From Marinobacter halodurans (GTDB lineage Bacteria > Pseudomonadota > Gammaproteobacteria > Pseudomonadales > Oleiphilaceae): a stretch of DNA of 38,807 bases. The notes beneath the pieces are model-generated. The model was given only the letters and a program-made list of their open reading frames with translations, ran no database searches and was not told where the DNA came from. The stretch is from positions 1-38,807 of the forward strand of contig NZ_SJDL01000046.1 of assembly GCF_004327985.1 (NCBI RefSeq), read 5' to 3'. The position numbers and the translations under genes are program-made. How positions within the stretch are numbered: the first letter of the stretch is position 1; the number at the start of each line of letters is the position of its first letter. Below, piece by piece: positions 23,235 to 31,970 of this stretch.

Positions 23235-23441
23235 TCGACCGTCGAGTCCGCCCTGATGTCGCACCGCCTGAAGGTGCAGTGGCGCAGGATGCCGTCGGAC
23301 GAGACCGGAGTGACACCCGGTCAACGCAACCTTCCCGTATCAGAGGCCGTTGTCTGTCGACGGTGGTGCCGTCATGCCTGAAGGCGGTTCGGGAAGGCGC
23401 AGTGAGGAAAAACAACAACATCGACTCACACGGAGCACATC

Positions 23442-24506
23442 ATGAAGAAAACAACGATAGCGGTCGCCCTGATGGCCGCAACCTGCTCGACCGGCGCGCT
23501 GGCTCAGTTGGCGGGACACAATGTCATTCTGGTCCATGGTTTCCAGCAGGAGGATCTGGCGTCGCCTCCGGCGGATATGGAGGCCGTTAAGGCCAATGGG
23601 GAGGACTACTGGCGGACCTTCTGGCTGTCCCGGTCCGAAGCCCGGATTGACTGGGCCAGCGATGGTCGTGTTGAAGGCAAAATCGCCCGGCAGGCCTACC
23701 AGCAGGTGAAGTCGATTGCCCGGCAAGGCCTGTGCAGTGACTACTGCATCATCGTCTCCCATTCCACCGGTGATCTGGTCACCCGATACCTATTGGACAA
23801 CCAGGCCCGCTGGCTGGCGGCGGACGGCCTGCCACCGCTGAAGGTCCTGGCGTCCCTGGACTTCTCGGGTGCCGGCGGGGGTACGGACCTGGCCGATCTG
23901 GCAATCGGCGTCGCCTACAACGACAGCTGGTACCTGGCGCCGGTCAAGGCCGCGGTGAAGGCGTTTACCGGCATCGATCCGCAGCCCGGCAAACTGGGCG
24001 TGGTCAATGACCTGCAAACCAACTCGGCCCGCAACCTGGCGGTCAGCCCCAACAGCATTCCACGGCTCAGGTTTGTCGCGGGCGGGAACTCCTATGGTGG
24101 CCTGACCAAGCCGTTCATCGCCGGGACGGACGATGGTGTGGTCCCGACCCATTCCTCATGCGGCTCGGCAACGTCGGATGCCATCGACTCCTGCGTGTCC
24201 AACCTGAGCCTGGCCGGCAAGGTGTCCAGTCAGGATGCGCCCTCGAGTCTCTACTACAATCACTATCCGGTGCTGATGAACGAAGGCGTCACCCACAGTG
24301 GCGTGCTGGGTAGCGAAGTGGGGAACATCTCGGTGCCGGTGGTGAACAACACCGCGCTCAACGGTCTGCAGGTGGACTTCGCCAGCCGCACCTACAACAA
24401 GCGCGCCTGGTGGCAGCTGTGGGGCAGTGGGGACCAGTACATCGAGGTGCCGGGCTCAGACAGCACCGACATGTCCACGCTCGTCTACACCACCCTCAAC
24501 GACTGA
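23442..24506 (+). CDS. Secreted lipase/esterase of the alpha/beta-hydrolase fold
   Basis: The 354-residue protein has a signal peptide (MKKTTIAVALMAATCSTGALA, cleavage before QLAGHN). The mature part starts with the oxyanion strand HNVILVHGF and has the nucleophile elbow VSHSTGD, a variant of GxSxG with serine at the first glycine. The probable acid is in FIAGTDDGVVP and the probable histidine in NEGVTHSGVLG. Four or more cysteines suggest disulfides. It presumably hydrolyses extracellular esters or triacylglycerols. GGAG lies 8 bases before the ATG. A GC hairpin follows. No classic lipase foldase gene is in this window. Confidence 0.85.
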   Translation: MKKTTIAVALMAATCSTGALAQLAGHNVILVHGFQQEDLASPPADMEAVKANGEDYWRTFWLSRSEARIDWASDGRVEGKIARQAYQQVKSIARQGLCSDYCIIVSHSTGDLVTRYLLDNQARWLAADGLPPLKVLASLDFSGAGGGTDLADLAIGVAYNDSWYLAPVKAAVKAFTGIDPQPGKLGVVNDLQTNSARNLAVSPNSIPRLRFVAGGNSYGGLTKPFIAGTDDGVVPTHSSCGSATSDAIDSCVSNLSLAGKVSSQDAPSSLYYNHYPVLMNEGVTHSGVLGSEVGNISVPVVNNTALNGLQVDFASRTYNKRAWWQLWGSGDQYIEVPGSDSTDMSTLVYTTLND

Positions 24507-24512
24507 CCGTCC

Positions 24513-24538
24513 GGGCCCCGGCCATGCTGTCGGGGCCC
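24513..24538 (+). terminator. Bidirectional hairpin between the lipase and DUF6482-like genes
   Basis: Perfect 8-bp stem GGGCCCCG (24513-24520) / CGGGGCCC (24531-24538) with a 10-base loop, placed in the 32-bp gap between two convergent genes. T-runs are absent on both sides. Confidence 0.7.
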
Positions 24539-24829
24539 CTAGAGCCGCACCCGCATTTCCGTGACCGAATCGCTGGTCATGCCTACCATTTCGTCGGTTC
24601 CGGCCGGCGGGATGATCTCGGTCTGCTTGATGTGGAAATGGTGGAACGCGTCCCGGGCGTCACAACTGCTGGTGAAGAGCACCGGCCGCTGGTCTTTGGT
24701 GACCAGGATGAACGCATCGTCGCCGATGTAGAAACGCGCCATATAGTAGCGGCCTTCCATGGAGACGAGTTCGAGCAGGTCGATGTGGGTTTCCGGTCTG
24801 AGACGGGCCTCGGTCATGGTGATGTTCAT
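24539..24829 (-). CDS. DUF6482-like small cytoplasmic protein
   Basis: The 96-residue protein matches what I remember of the DUF6482 family of pseudomonads and relatives: 'LELVSMEGRYYMARFYIGDDAFILVTKDQRPVLFTS', an amphipathic middle (ARDAFHHFHIKQTEIIPP) and the closing 'DEMVGM' element. There is no signal or membrane segment. GAGAACGGCA lies just before the ATG. Function unknown. It is convergent with the lipase. Confidence 0.7.
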   Translation of the reverse strand: MNITMTEARLRPETHIDLLELVSMEGRYYMARFYIGDDAFILVTKDQRPVLFTSSCDARDAFHHFHIKQTEIIPPAGTDEMVGMTSDSVTEMRVRL

Positions 24830-24997
24830 TGCCGTTCTCCAGTGAGGATCACGAAAATGGATACGACCGCACGGGTGACGGGGATTGTTTTTGTCGTCTT
24901 TCCCTCACGACAGCATAGGCGGGTTTTGCCGCCCATGGAAAGGGACTCGTGCGGCAACCCGAAGGCCAGAAAGTCAGCGCTCGCGGCCGGGCCCGTG

Positions 24998-25615
24998 TCA
25001 GTGACGCAGGATGCCGAGCACCAGCCGACCAGCCAGCCCCACCAGGATGGCACCGAACAGGCGCTCGAACCAGACCGTATGGCGTTGCAACCGGGACAGC
25101 CAGCGGGGGTTGGAGAACAGCCAGGCGACGATCAGGTACCAGCCACCGTCAATCACCATGGCGGTGGCGGCGTAGCCGAGTTTGGCCACGAAGGACGTAT
25201 CCACGCCCACCACCTGACTGAACAGGGCAATGAAGAACACTGCGATCTTGGGGTTGAGGAACACCACCAGGAAACCATCCCGCGCGGCGCTCGAGGTGGT
25301 GGGGACCTCCGGCAGCGCTCCGTTTTCCCGTCGCCGCGACGTCAACCCCTTCACCCCCAGCCACGCCAGGTAGAGCGCGCCACCCCATTGCAGCAACCCA
25401 AACGCCACGGGCGATGCCTTGATCACGGCGGCCAGGCCGATGATGCTCAACAGCGCATACAGCCCCACGCCAAGACCATGCAGCAGGGCAGCCGCGACAC
25501 CGTTGCGCCGGCCGCCGGCCAGGGTTTGCTTGAGCACCACCGCCAGGGAAGGGCCGGGGGACATGGCGCCCAGGACGCAGATGGTGACAACGGTAAGCCA
25601 GGTGGCGAGGGTCAT
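24998..25615 (-). CDS. LysE/RhtB-family amino-acid exporter
   Basis: The 205-residue inner-membrane protein with about six helices carries the signature near the N-terminus (LGAMSPGPSLAVVLKQTLAGGRRNGVAAALLHGLGV), typical of RhtB-type exporters of homoserine, threonine and other amino acids. A conserved second element is FLNPKIAVFFIALFSQ. ATG 25615 was chosen over 25657 because MTLATWLTVVTICVLG starts directly with the first helix and GGAAAATCGCT precedes it. It is divergent from the patatin gene. The exported compound is unknown. Confidence 0.9.
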   Translation of the reverse strand: MTLATWLTVVTICVLGAMSPGPSLAVVLKQTLAGGRRNGVAAALLHGLGVGLYALLSIIGLAAVIKASPVAFGLLQWGGALYLAWLGVKGLTSRRRENGALPEVPTTSSAARDGFLVVFLNPKIAVFFIALFSQVVGVDTSFVAKLGYAATAMVIDGGWYLIVAWLFSNPRWLSRLQRHTVWFERLFGAILVGLAGRLVLGILRH

Positions 25616-25761
25616 AGCGATTTTCCCGGAATCCGAAAGATGAAAACAGGCGTCCAAGTTTAGCGCCGGGGGTGGCCTGAGTCATCCGCGTGCCGGAACC
25701 GGGCGGCGCTTGGGCTATCCTATGGGAAGAGCGGGCTTTCCAGGCAAAACAGGAGCATATG

Positions 25762-26886
25762 ATGCAGACGGGTGTGGTGCTCACCGGCGGCGGCGCGCGG
25801 GCGGCCTATCAGGTTGGCGTGCTGAAGGCGATTTCAGAGATGTATCCGGACTGGGCCCATCCCTTCCGCGTGATCACCGGCACCTCCGCCGGCGCCATCA
25901 ACGCGGTGGCCATTGCCAGTGGTGGCGGGGTGTTCCGGCACAACATCGCACGCCTGGAGGGCATCTGGTCCGAGCTCACCATCGACCAGATCTACAAGAG
26001 TCACAGTTACGACATCCTGCGCAACGTCAGTGACGTCGCCCGACGGCTGATCACCGACAGCACCAGCGAAAAGCCCTTGTCACTGCTCAACAACAGCCCG
26101 CTGCGGACACTGCTGGAAAAGGAGGTAGACTTCAAAGCCCTGAAGACGGCGATCGATGAGGATCGGCTAAGCGCGGTAGGTGTCAATGCCTGCGGCTATA
26201 CCACGGGGCAGAATGTGTGCTTCTTCCAGGCCGGCAAGGATAAGGCCAACTGGAGCGTCGGCCAGCGCGCCGGCGCCCGAACCAACCTGACGCTGGACCA
26301 CGTCATGGCGTCGTCGGCGATTCCCACCGTGTTCCGGCCGGTCAAGATCAACCGGGAGTATTTCGGCGACGGCGTCACCCGCCAGATGGCGCATATCAGC
26401 CCGGCCCTGCGTTTGGGGGCGGAACGGGTCATCGTGGTGGGGGTGAGCGCCAACCACGTCTGCTTCCCGGAACGACCCAGGAACACACCGATGCCGGGAT
26501 TCAGCCAGGTGCTGGCCCATGTCTTCAACGGCATGTTCCTGGATACCCTCGACTACGACATCGACCGTCTGCGGCTTGTCAATCAACTGCTGGAACTGGT
26601 GCCGAAGAAAAAACTGGAAGAGTCCGGACTGGACCTGCGCCCCGTGCATTTGCTGGAGATCTCCCCCAGCGAGGACATCGGCGAGATTGCCACCCGCCAC
26701 CTGGACAGCATGCCGCTGGTCCTGCGCAAACTCTCGGGCGCCAGCGGCGAGGCGTATACGCCGGGCTCGAGCCTGGCGAGTTACCTGATGTTCGATCACC
26801 GTTTCTGCCGTGAGTTGATCAGCCTGGGCTACAGGGATGCCCAGACCCAGGCAAAGCAGATCGAGCATTTCTTCCGGGAGGAATGA
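25762..26886 (+). CDS. Patatin-like phospholipase
   Basis: The 374-residue patatin-family acyl hydrolase has the oxyanion glycine loop LTGGGARAAYQVGVLKA (residues about 8-24), the serine nucleophile in VITGTSAGAINAVA, and the catalytic-dyad aspartate in FGDGVTRQ. It probably cleaves phospholipids or lysophospholipids. No signal peptide is present, so it acts in the cytoplasm or at the inner-membrane surface. Two ATGs are adjacent (25759, 25762); the second has AGGAG at a better six-base spacing. It is divergent from one LysE exporter and convergent with the next gene. Confidence 0.9.
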   Translation: MQTGVVLTGGGARAAYQVGVLKAISEMYPDWAHPFRVITGTSAGAINAVAIASGGGVFRHNIARLEGIWSELTIDQIYKSHSYDILRNVSDVARRLITDSTSEKPLSLLNNSPLRTLLEKEVDFKALKTAIDEDRLSAVGVNACGYTTGQNVCFFQAGKDKANWSVGQRAGARTNLTLDHVMASSAIPTVFRPVKINREYFGDGVTRQMAHISPALRLGAERVIVVGVSANHVCFPERPRNTPMPGFSQVLAHVFNGMFLDTLDYDIDRLRLVNQLLELVPKKKLEESGLDLRPVHLLEISPSEDIGEIATRHLDSMPLVLRKLSGASGEAYTPGSSLASYLMFDHRFCRELISLGYRDAQTQAKQIEHFFREE

Positions 26887-26888
26887 CC

Positions 26889-27518
26889 TCAGCCCAGCGC
26901 CAGCCAGGCCCCCACACCCACCATCAGGGTGCCCGCCACCCGATTGACCGTACGTACGCCACCACCGCGTCGCAGCGCCTGGCTCAGCTTGCGACCGCCG
27001 TGGGCGTAGATCTGAAGGCAGATGAATTCCAGACCCAGGATAATCAGGATCAGCGTCGTCAGCTGCGGTGCCATGGGCAGCTTGCTGTCGATAAACGGGG
27101 GCAGCAGGGCAATAAAGAACGCCCAGCCCTTGGGATTGGCAATCGCCGTCACGAAACCCTGCGTCGCCAGCTGCCAGGGGGAAGCCGCCGGTGCCGGCTC
27201 ATCCTGATCCCCGAGCGCCAGCTTGCCGCGGGAGCGCCACATCTGGATGCCCAGCCACGCCAGGTAAACGCCGCCAGCGTACTTGAACAGCGCGAAGGCC
27301 GTCGGGTATTCCAGCATGAACGTGGCCACACCCACGGCAGCGGCTGCCGCGACCAGGCCAACACCCAGCAGTTCCCCGATCATCATCCACATGGCACGGC
27401 GCACCCCGACGGTAATCCCCAGGGACAGGGACAGCGTCATACACATCCCCGGCGACAGTGACACCAGGAAGAACGTGGGAATGAAGGCGGACAGCAGATG
27501 CAGGTTCAGTGAAGCCAC
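26889..27518 (-). CDS. LysE/RhtB-family amino-acid exporter (second copy)
   Basis: The 209-residue membrane protein carries SLSPGMCMTLSLSLGITVGVRRAMWMMIGELLGVGL at the N-terminus and ANPKGWAFFIALLPPFI in the middle, both RhtB-family landmarks. It is only distantly like the 24998-25615 exporter, so this is not a recent duplication. It starts at GTG 27518 with weak GAGACGTG upstream. It is convergent with the patatin; the two stops are separated by only two bases. Confidence 0.9.
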   Translation of the reverse strand: MASLNLHLLSAFIPTFFLVSLSPGMCMTLSLSLGITVGVRRAMWMMIGELLGVGLVAAAAAVGVATFMLEYPTAFALFKYAGGVYLAWLGIQMWRSRGKLALGDQDEPAPAASPWQLATQGFVTAIANPKGWAFFIALLPPFIDSKLPMAPQLTTLILIILGLEFICLQIYAHGGRKLSQALRRGGGVRTVNRVAGTLMVGVGAWLALG

Positions 27519-27631
27519 GGTTCACGTCTCAGATTAATCGTACGGAACCGTTCATCATAGAACTGCTTGCACTGGCTGCCTACCCGTCGCTGGGTTCGTA
27601 AAAATACTTAAGGGGCGGCCTGCGTCGGAGG

Positions 27632-28935
27632 TTAACGGGACCCGTGTGGCGCCGGTTCCTTCCTGTTTTCTTCTTCCTCCGCTATCTCGGCCGGATGCTC
27701 CTCGAAGTCTGGATTCCGCGGGTCCAGGTCGGCCATGGCGAGGGCCACCTCGGGCGTGGTCATGTAGTAGTCTTCCTGCTCGTCCACGCTCGGATGCATG
27801 CGACGGCCCGGGCCGACAGCCATGAACAGCATCAGCAGGCCGAGGATAACGGCATTGCTGATGAACAGTCCGGCCGGCCCCATGAGTTCCATGGCCGCGG
27901 CGCTGACCACGGGCCCAATGCAACTGCCGATTCCATAGCTGAGGAGCAGGGCGGTGCTGGCAGCCGTGATCTGGTGGCTGTCCATCAGGTCGTTACTGAT
28001 GGCGACGGCAATCGGATAGAGCGTGGCGCTGATGCCCATGTACAGCCCCACGAACAGCACCAGGGCCCAGGCGCTCATGCCGCCAATAAACGCGGCTGCC
28101 AGGCTGCAGCCGGCTGCCACCAGGGCGGTGACTATCATCACGCGGTAGCGGTCGAAGCGGTCACACAGCCGGCCCACGGGCCAGGCCATGATCATCGCCG
28201 CAATGATCGCCGAGGCCATGAAGTTCGAGACCTGGCCGATGTCGAGTCCGATACGGTTGGCGTACACCGGCCCCATGGCGTAGAACGCGCTGATCAGGAG
28301 GCCGGCGACCAGCGACCCCAGGGTGCCGACCGGGGACATGCCGTACAGCCGACGCAGCGACATGCGTTCGCCCTGGACAATGGTGGGGGATTCCCCCGGC
28401 GTGTCAGCGACAGCGGGACCACCGCCAGCGCCACCAGGATTGCCGCCAGGGAAAAGGGGATATAGCCCGCCGGATCGCCGACGCGGATCAGCACCTGGCC
28501 GCCGGCCGTCGAGAGGAAAAACACGATCTGGTAGATGGCAAACAGGCTGGCCCGGTTCCGGTTGTCGGCCTTGCTGCTGAACCAGCTCTCCATGACGATC
28601 ATCAAGCCGGCCATCACAAAGCCGCCGACGGCGCGCAACCCGCCCCAGAGGCCGGCCTGCACCGCCATCGGGTAGATCAGGATGGATGCTGCCAGGATGG
28701 CCGCGAACACTGCAAACGCGCGGATATGCCCAACCCGCTCGATGATGCGGCCGGCAAATAGCGTTCCGGCCACGAAACCGAAGGAATAGAACACCAGTAT
28801 CCAGCCGATGACGCCGGGGCTGATGCCCTCGATACTCAGTCGCAGGCCCAGCAGCGTCATCAGGAAGGCGTTGCCGCCGATCAACAGGATGATGCTGAAA
28901 ATGAGCGAAGGCAGCGTCTTTGCGGTTCGGGTCAT
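27632..28935 (-). pseudogene. MFS transporter (YcaD-like), single frameshift
   Basis: The N-terminal half (start ATG 28935, after GGGGGA) and the C-terminal half lie in different frames. The first reads MTRTAKTLPSLIFSIILLIGGNAFLMTLLGLRLS... with the YcaD-like run GFVMAGLMIVMESWFSSKADNRNRASLFAIYQIVFFLSTAGG. The second continues ERMSLRRLYGMSPVGTLGSLVAGLLISAFYAMGPVYANRIG... to a hydrophilic acidic tail. They meet at a palindromic GGGGGATTCCCCC tract (28385-28397), where one missing base explains the shift. Restored, it would be a 12-helix transporter of about 434 residues. Codon usage past the shift is still gene-like, so this is either a recent mutation or a sequencing error at the hairpin-forming tract. 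Confidence 0.8.
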
Positions 28936-29002
28936 GAGCGTCCCCCGGCCAGATTCGATGAGTGTCCTCTTGCACTGATTCCAGTATGGTAAAGACTCCA
29001 GA

Positions 29003-29142
29003 GAGTGTTGCAAAAGCTACTGCGCTCGGCCATACGGCGTTGAAAATCCCCTCAAGATGCTCATTTACAGGCCGTAAACTGCGCTCTTTCGTTGATTTTC
29101 GCCTTGTCTGGCCGTCGCTCGCGACGCTTTTGCAACACCCTC
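29003..29142. repeat. 140-bp imperfect palindromic element (MITE/REP-like)
   Basis: Ends are GAGTGTTGCAAAAGC (29003-29017) and GCTTTTGCAACACCCTC (29126-29142), an almost perfect inverted repeat. The next parts pair too (GCGCTCGGCCATACGGCG...AAAATC against GATTTTCGCC...GGCCGTCGC), and the centre is a small stem TTTAC/GTAAA. The whole element can therefore fold into one long hairpin. It contains no gene. Such elements are usually dispersed in the genome; only one copy is in this window. Confidence 0.75.
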
Positions 29143-29197
29143 TTCAGCCCCTGCCACGGCAATCCGCAACAACTGGTATATGGATACGGAGCACCCT

Positions 29198-29680
29198 ATG
29201 ACGAGTGAAAACACGATTCCCGCCAGGATCCGCTGGCGGCACCTGATGCTGGCGGCGCTGCTCGGCGTTGTGCCTGTCATGGCCCAGGCCGATGAGCCGC
29301 AGCAACCGCCCACCATGGAAGCACTCAAGCACGACACCGAGAACCTGATCGACAAGCTGGGTAACTACTCGGCCGAGCAACGGGACGAAGCTGCCGCATC
29401 AATCAAGGAATCGCTGGACGAGCTCGATCAGCGCATCGACGTGCTGGAAAAGCGCCTGGACGAGAACTGGGACGACATGAGCGAAGCCAGTCGCGAGAAA
29501 ACCCAGCAAAGCCTGGACGCCCTCCGCGCACAGCGTGAAAAGGTCGGGGACTGGTACGAACGCCTCAAGGGCAGTTCAGCCAACGCCTGGGAGGATGTGA
29601 AGGACGGCTTCACCCGGGCCTATGACAATCTCTCCGATGCCTGGAAGGACACCGAGGAGTCGATGTCATCAGGAAATTGA
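29198..29680 (+). CDS. Secreted coiled-coil protein of unknown function
   Basis: The 160-residue product has a signal peptide after a basic start (RIRWRHLMLAALLGVVPVMAQA, cleavage before DEPQQPP). The mature part is almost wholly charged helix: DELDQRIDVLEKRLDENWDDMSEASREKTQQSLDALRAQREKVGDWYERL is a clear heptad-rich coiled coil, and the tail repeats Trp-x3-4 Asp patterns. It is probably a periplasmic helical-bundle protein; related short proteins are sometimes called stress-response proteins. The ATG at 29198 has GGAG 7 bases upstream. It is convergent with, and one base from, the amidase gene. Confidence 0.75.
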   Translation: MTSENTIPARIRWRHLMLAALLGVVPVMAQADEPQQPPTMEALKHDTENLIDKLGNYSAEQRDEAAASIKESLDELDQRIDVLEKRLDENWDDMSEASREKTQQSLDALRAQREKVGDWYERLKGSSANAWEDVKDGFTRAYDNLSDAWKDTEESMSSGN

Positions 29681-29696
29681 TCAGGCTCCTGATGAC
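29665..29696. terminator. Bidirectional hairpin spanning two convergent stop codons
   Basis: Perfect 10-bp inverted repeat GTCATCAGGA (29665-29674) / TCCTGATGAC (29687-29696) with a 12-base loop. The stop codons of both flanking genes (29678-29680 and 29681-29683) lie in the loop, and the stems encode the last residues of both proteins. It has no T-run, so its termination strength is unknown. Confidence 0.65.
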
Positions 29697-30433
29697 AACG
29701 CCACGACCTGAGACTGCCAATGGCCATCGATCTGCTGCGAAATCACCAGAGCTTTGGCGCTCTCGCTGGCAACGGCAAGGCAGCCGCTGTGGTCCCAGGC
29801 AGCGCTTTTGCCAATTGGCTTCCAGTTGCCCGTTGGTTGGTTATGGTTAGCCATGGTTACGAGCATCTTGTACTCCCTGGCATAGTTGGAGAGTTTTTCG
29901 GTGTCCGCCGCGTAGCCATTGCCGCCGATCAAAGCGCCGGCAACGTAGACTGAGGCACCTTTGTCGGCGCACGCACGGGCATGCAACGGTGAGTTGGTGT
30001 CAGCACAAATCGCTAACGCGACGCTCTGATTTTGAACGTCCAGTAATTTGAGCGTATTTCCAGGCCTGAAATAGCACTCCTCACCGGGATGAAGGTGCAT
30101 CTTTGCATAGCTGTCTGTTTTTCCATTGGGGTAAAAGATGATGGCGCCAATTTCAGGCCGATCATCGGTTTTCAGAGGGGCACCGATAACCACGCAGAGA
30201 CGATGCTGAACGGCCAGATCACGAAACGGCTGTAGTCTTGCGTCACCTACCGTGATTGCCAATCTGTCGGCCAGCTGGGGCTCGTAACCGGTGAGGGAAA
30301 GCTCCGGGAAAACGATCATGGAGACGGCGTGGGCACTGGCGCACTCAACGGCTTCGATGTGGGTCTGAATATTCTGCTCAATGCGCCCTTTGGCGGAAGG
30401 GATCTGGGCGACGGCAATCTTGAATTCCTGCAC
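29681..30433 (-). CDS. Carbon-nitrogen hydrolase (nitrilase superfamily)
   Basis: The 250-residue cytoplasmic enzyme has the Glu-Lys-Cys catalytic triad in order: IVFPELSLTGYEP (Glu44), YAKMHLHPGEE and LAICADTNSP. It belongs to the amidase/carbamoylase branch (nitrilase-related), releasing ammonia from a small amide. It starts at GTG 30433, preceded by AAGGAAAG. Some members are omega-amidases or N-carbamoyl putrescine hydrolases; the latter would fit the polyamine operon in the same region, but that is speculation. Monocistronic. Confidence 0.9.
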   Translation of the reverse strand: MQEFKIAVAQIPSAKGRIEQNIQTHIEAVECASAHAVSMIVFPELSLTGYEPQLADRLAITVGDARLQPFRDLAVQHRLCVVIGAPLKTDDRPEIGAIIFYPNGKTDSYAKMHLHPGEECYFRPGNTLKLLDVQNQSVALAICADTNSPLHARACADKGASVYVAGALIGGNGYAADTEKLSNYAREYKMLVTMANHNQPTGNWKPIGKSAAWDHSGCLAVASESAKALVISQQIDGHWQSQVVALSSGA

Positions 30434-30721
30434 GGTGCTTTCCTTGCGCTGATACCTGGGCGCTCACCAAACGATGGCTTTGAATGATGTCGCGCCAAAC
30501 GGGACACGTACCGCGGGGAATCACCATGACGGGAGCGGGCAGGTTTTGAGATCCTGATGAATCACAGGTGCATACGGCATCATAAACCAAACCTGCGACC
30601 GATAGGGAGAAGGCGCTGTTGAGTCGCGCGGAACGCTGGTGGCCGACCATCGGTGGTTTTAAAATGTTGTTATCCGCACATTGATCCGCGTTGGCAGACC
30701 GCCGCCACCCGGGAGCGCCTG

Positions 30722-31678
30722 ATGGTCGACGCAAGCAAACAAAGGCCCGTGGCCGTACTGAGCCTGAATCCCGCGGTGGACATCACCTACGAGATTCCCC
30801 GGCTGATAGCGGATCAGAAGGTGCATGCGTCCAACAGCCGTTACGATCCCGGAGGTAACGGCGTCAACGTGGGACGGGCCCTGAAGCGTCTTGGTGTGCA
30901 GGCCTGCACCTTCTGTGCGGTCGCCGGTGAGATCGGCCGGTTCCTGCGTCACCAGCTCGATACGCAACTGGATCAGGCCTGCTACCTGGAGGTTGAGGGC
31001 GAAACCCGGATCAACGGCACCATCATCGAAAGCCTCACCGAAGCCCAGTTTGAAGTCAGCGGTGTGGGCCCGGCGGTGTCGACGCTGCAATGGACGCACC
31101 TGCTCGAACAGTTCGTAACCCATTGCGGAGAGGGACTGGGCGTCATCACCGGCTCATTGCAGCGCAGCCTGCCGGACAATCTCTATGCCGACGCGGTGCG
31201 CCGGGTGCAATCCGCCGGTGGGCGGGCGATTGTCGATTGTCATGATGAGCAATTGCGGCACGCCATCGAAGCCCGGCCTTTCCTGATCAAGCCCAATCGA
31301 TTCGAACTCGAGACCCTGGTGGGTCATCCGTTGAAGGACCTGAACGCCATCGTCCGGGAAGCGCGCCGGTTGCAGGAGCAGGGCGTGAGCCGGGTCTGTG
31401 TGTCCTTGGGCGCTGACGGTGCGCTGTTGGTGACGCCGTCGGAGATCCTGAAAGGGGAGGCGCCTGCCGTCCCGGTGGTTTCCACGGTTGGGGCGGGCGA
31501 TTCGATGGTGGCCGGTATGGTGGCGATGCTGGTGCGGGGCGCGTCGGATGAGGAAGTGCTGCGAGAGGGGATTGCGTGCAGTGTCGCTACGGTGATGCAG
31601 CCGGGAACGGAGTTGTTTGAAAGGAGAATGGTTGAGCGGTTGCGTGGAGAGGTCGGGGTGACGCGTCTCTTGTTGTGA
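30722..31678 (+). CDS. PfkB-family sugar kinase (1-phosphofructokinase / PFK-2-like)
   Basis: The 318-residue ribokinase-fold enzyme phosphorylates a sugar phosphate. It has the first signature GGNGVNVGRALKRLG, substrate residues in NGTIIES, KPNRFELETLVG in the middle, and the anion-hole and catalytic base motif TVGAGDSMVAGM at the C-terminus. Its overall pattern (opening AVLSLNPAVDITYEIP, PGGNGVNVGRA) fits the 6-phosphofructokinase-2/fructose-1-phosphate kinase group. The ATG at 30722 follows GGGAG by 6 bases. No PTS or fruA partner lies nearby, so a role as a glycolytic PFK-2 is more likely than fructose uptake. Confidence 0.88.
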   Translation: MVDASKQRPVAVLSLNPAVDITYEIPRLIADQKVHASNSRYDPGGNGVNVGRALKRLGVQACTFCAVAGEIGRFLRHQLDTQLDQACYLEVEGETRINGTIIESLTEAQFEVSGVGPAVSTLQWTHLLEQFVTHCGEGLGVITGSLQRSLPDNLYADAVRRVQSAGGRAIVDCHDEQLRHAIEARPFLIKPNRFELETLVGHPLKDLNAIVREARRLQEQGVSRVCVSLGADGALLVTPSEILKGEAPAVPVVSTVGAGDSMVAGMVAMLVRGASDEEVLREGIACSVATVMQPGTELFERRMVERLRGEVGVTRLLL

Positions 31679-31970
31679 TCGATTCAAATGACCGACCCAT
31701 CTGTCGGAAAACAAATCGGCGCGTCTCACGCGTTCGCCTTCCGTGATTTGTTAAAGCAGCTTATGTGGTTAGGCATAGAAGGCTATCCCCACTGCCGCAA
31801 AAAAACAGGACCTTGATGATTAACTCGAAGATCGAGCGATGCCTACTGAAAATCAGAATAACCACGACGTGTTGCGCGTTTACCGCTATGCAGTGAGTGC
31901 GTGAAGCAGCCGTTAGAACGCCCCGGCAGCCAGGGCCGGGGCTTAACGGGTACACATGGGGAACTGCGTC
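31679..31970. other. Intergenic region without a recognisable gene
   Basis: Convergent gap between the PfkB gene and the monooxygenase. It has no convincing reading frame. It ends in a GC hairpin (31920-31942). A 64-residue minus-strand frame (31761-31955) has no good ribosome site or family similarity. Confidence 0.5.
31920..31942 (-). terminator. Terminator-like hairpin after the mobA-like gene
   Basis: Perfect 8-bp stem GCCCCGGC (31920-31927) / GCCGGGGC (31935-31942) with a 7-base loop, 29 bases downstream of the stop at 31971. The following minus-strand bases include a short TTCT only. Confidence 0.6.

Noticed and set aside
24410-25663. 417-residue plus-strand open frame across the DUF6482-like and LysE genes
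   Set aside because: It spans two real minus-strand genes and a terminator, has a composition rich in Gln/His/Arg/Pro and no family similarity.
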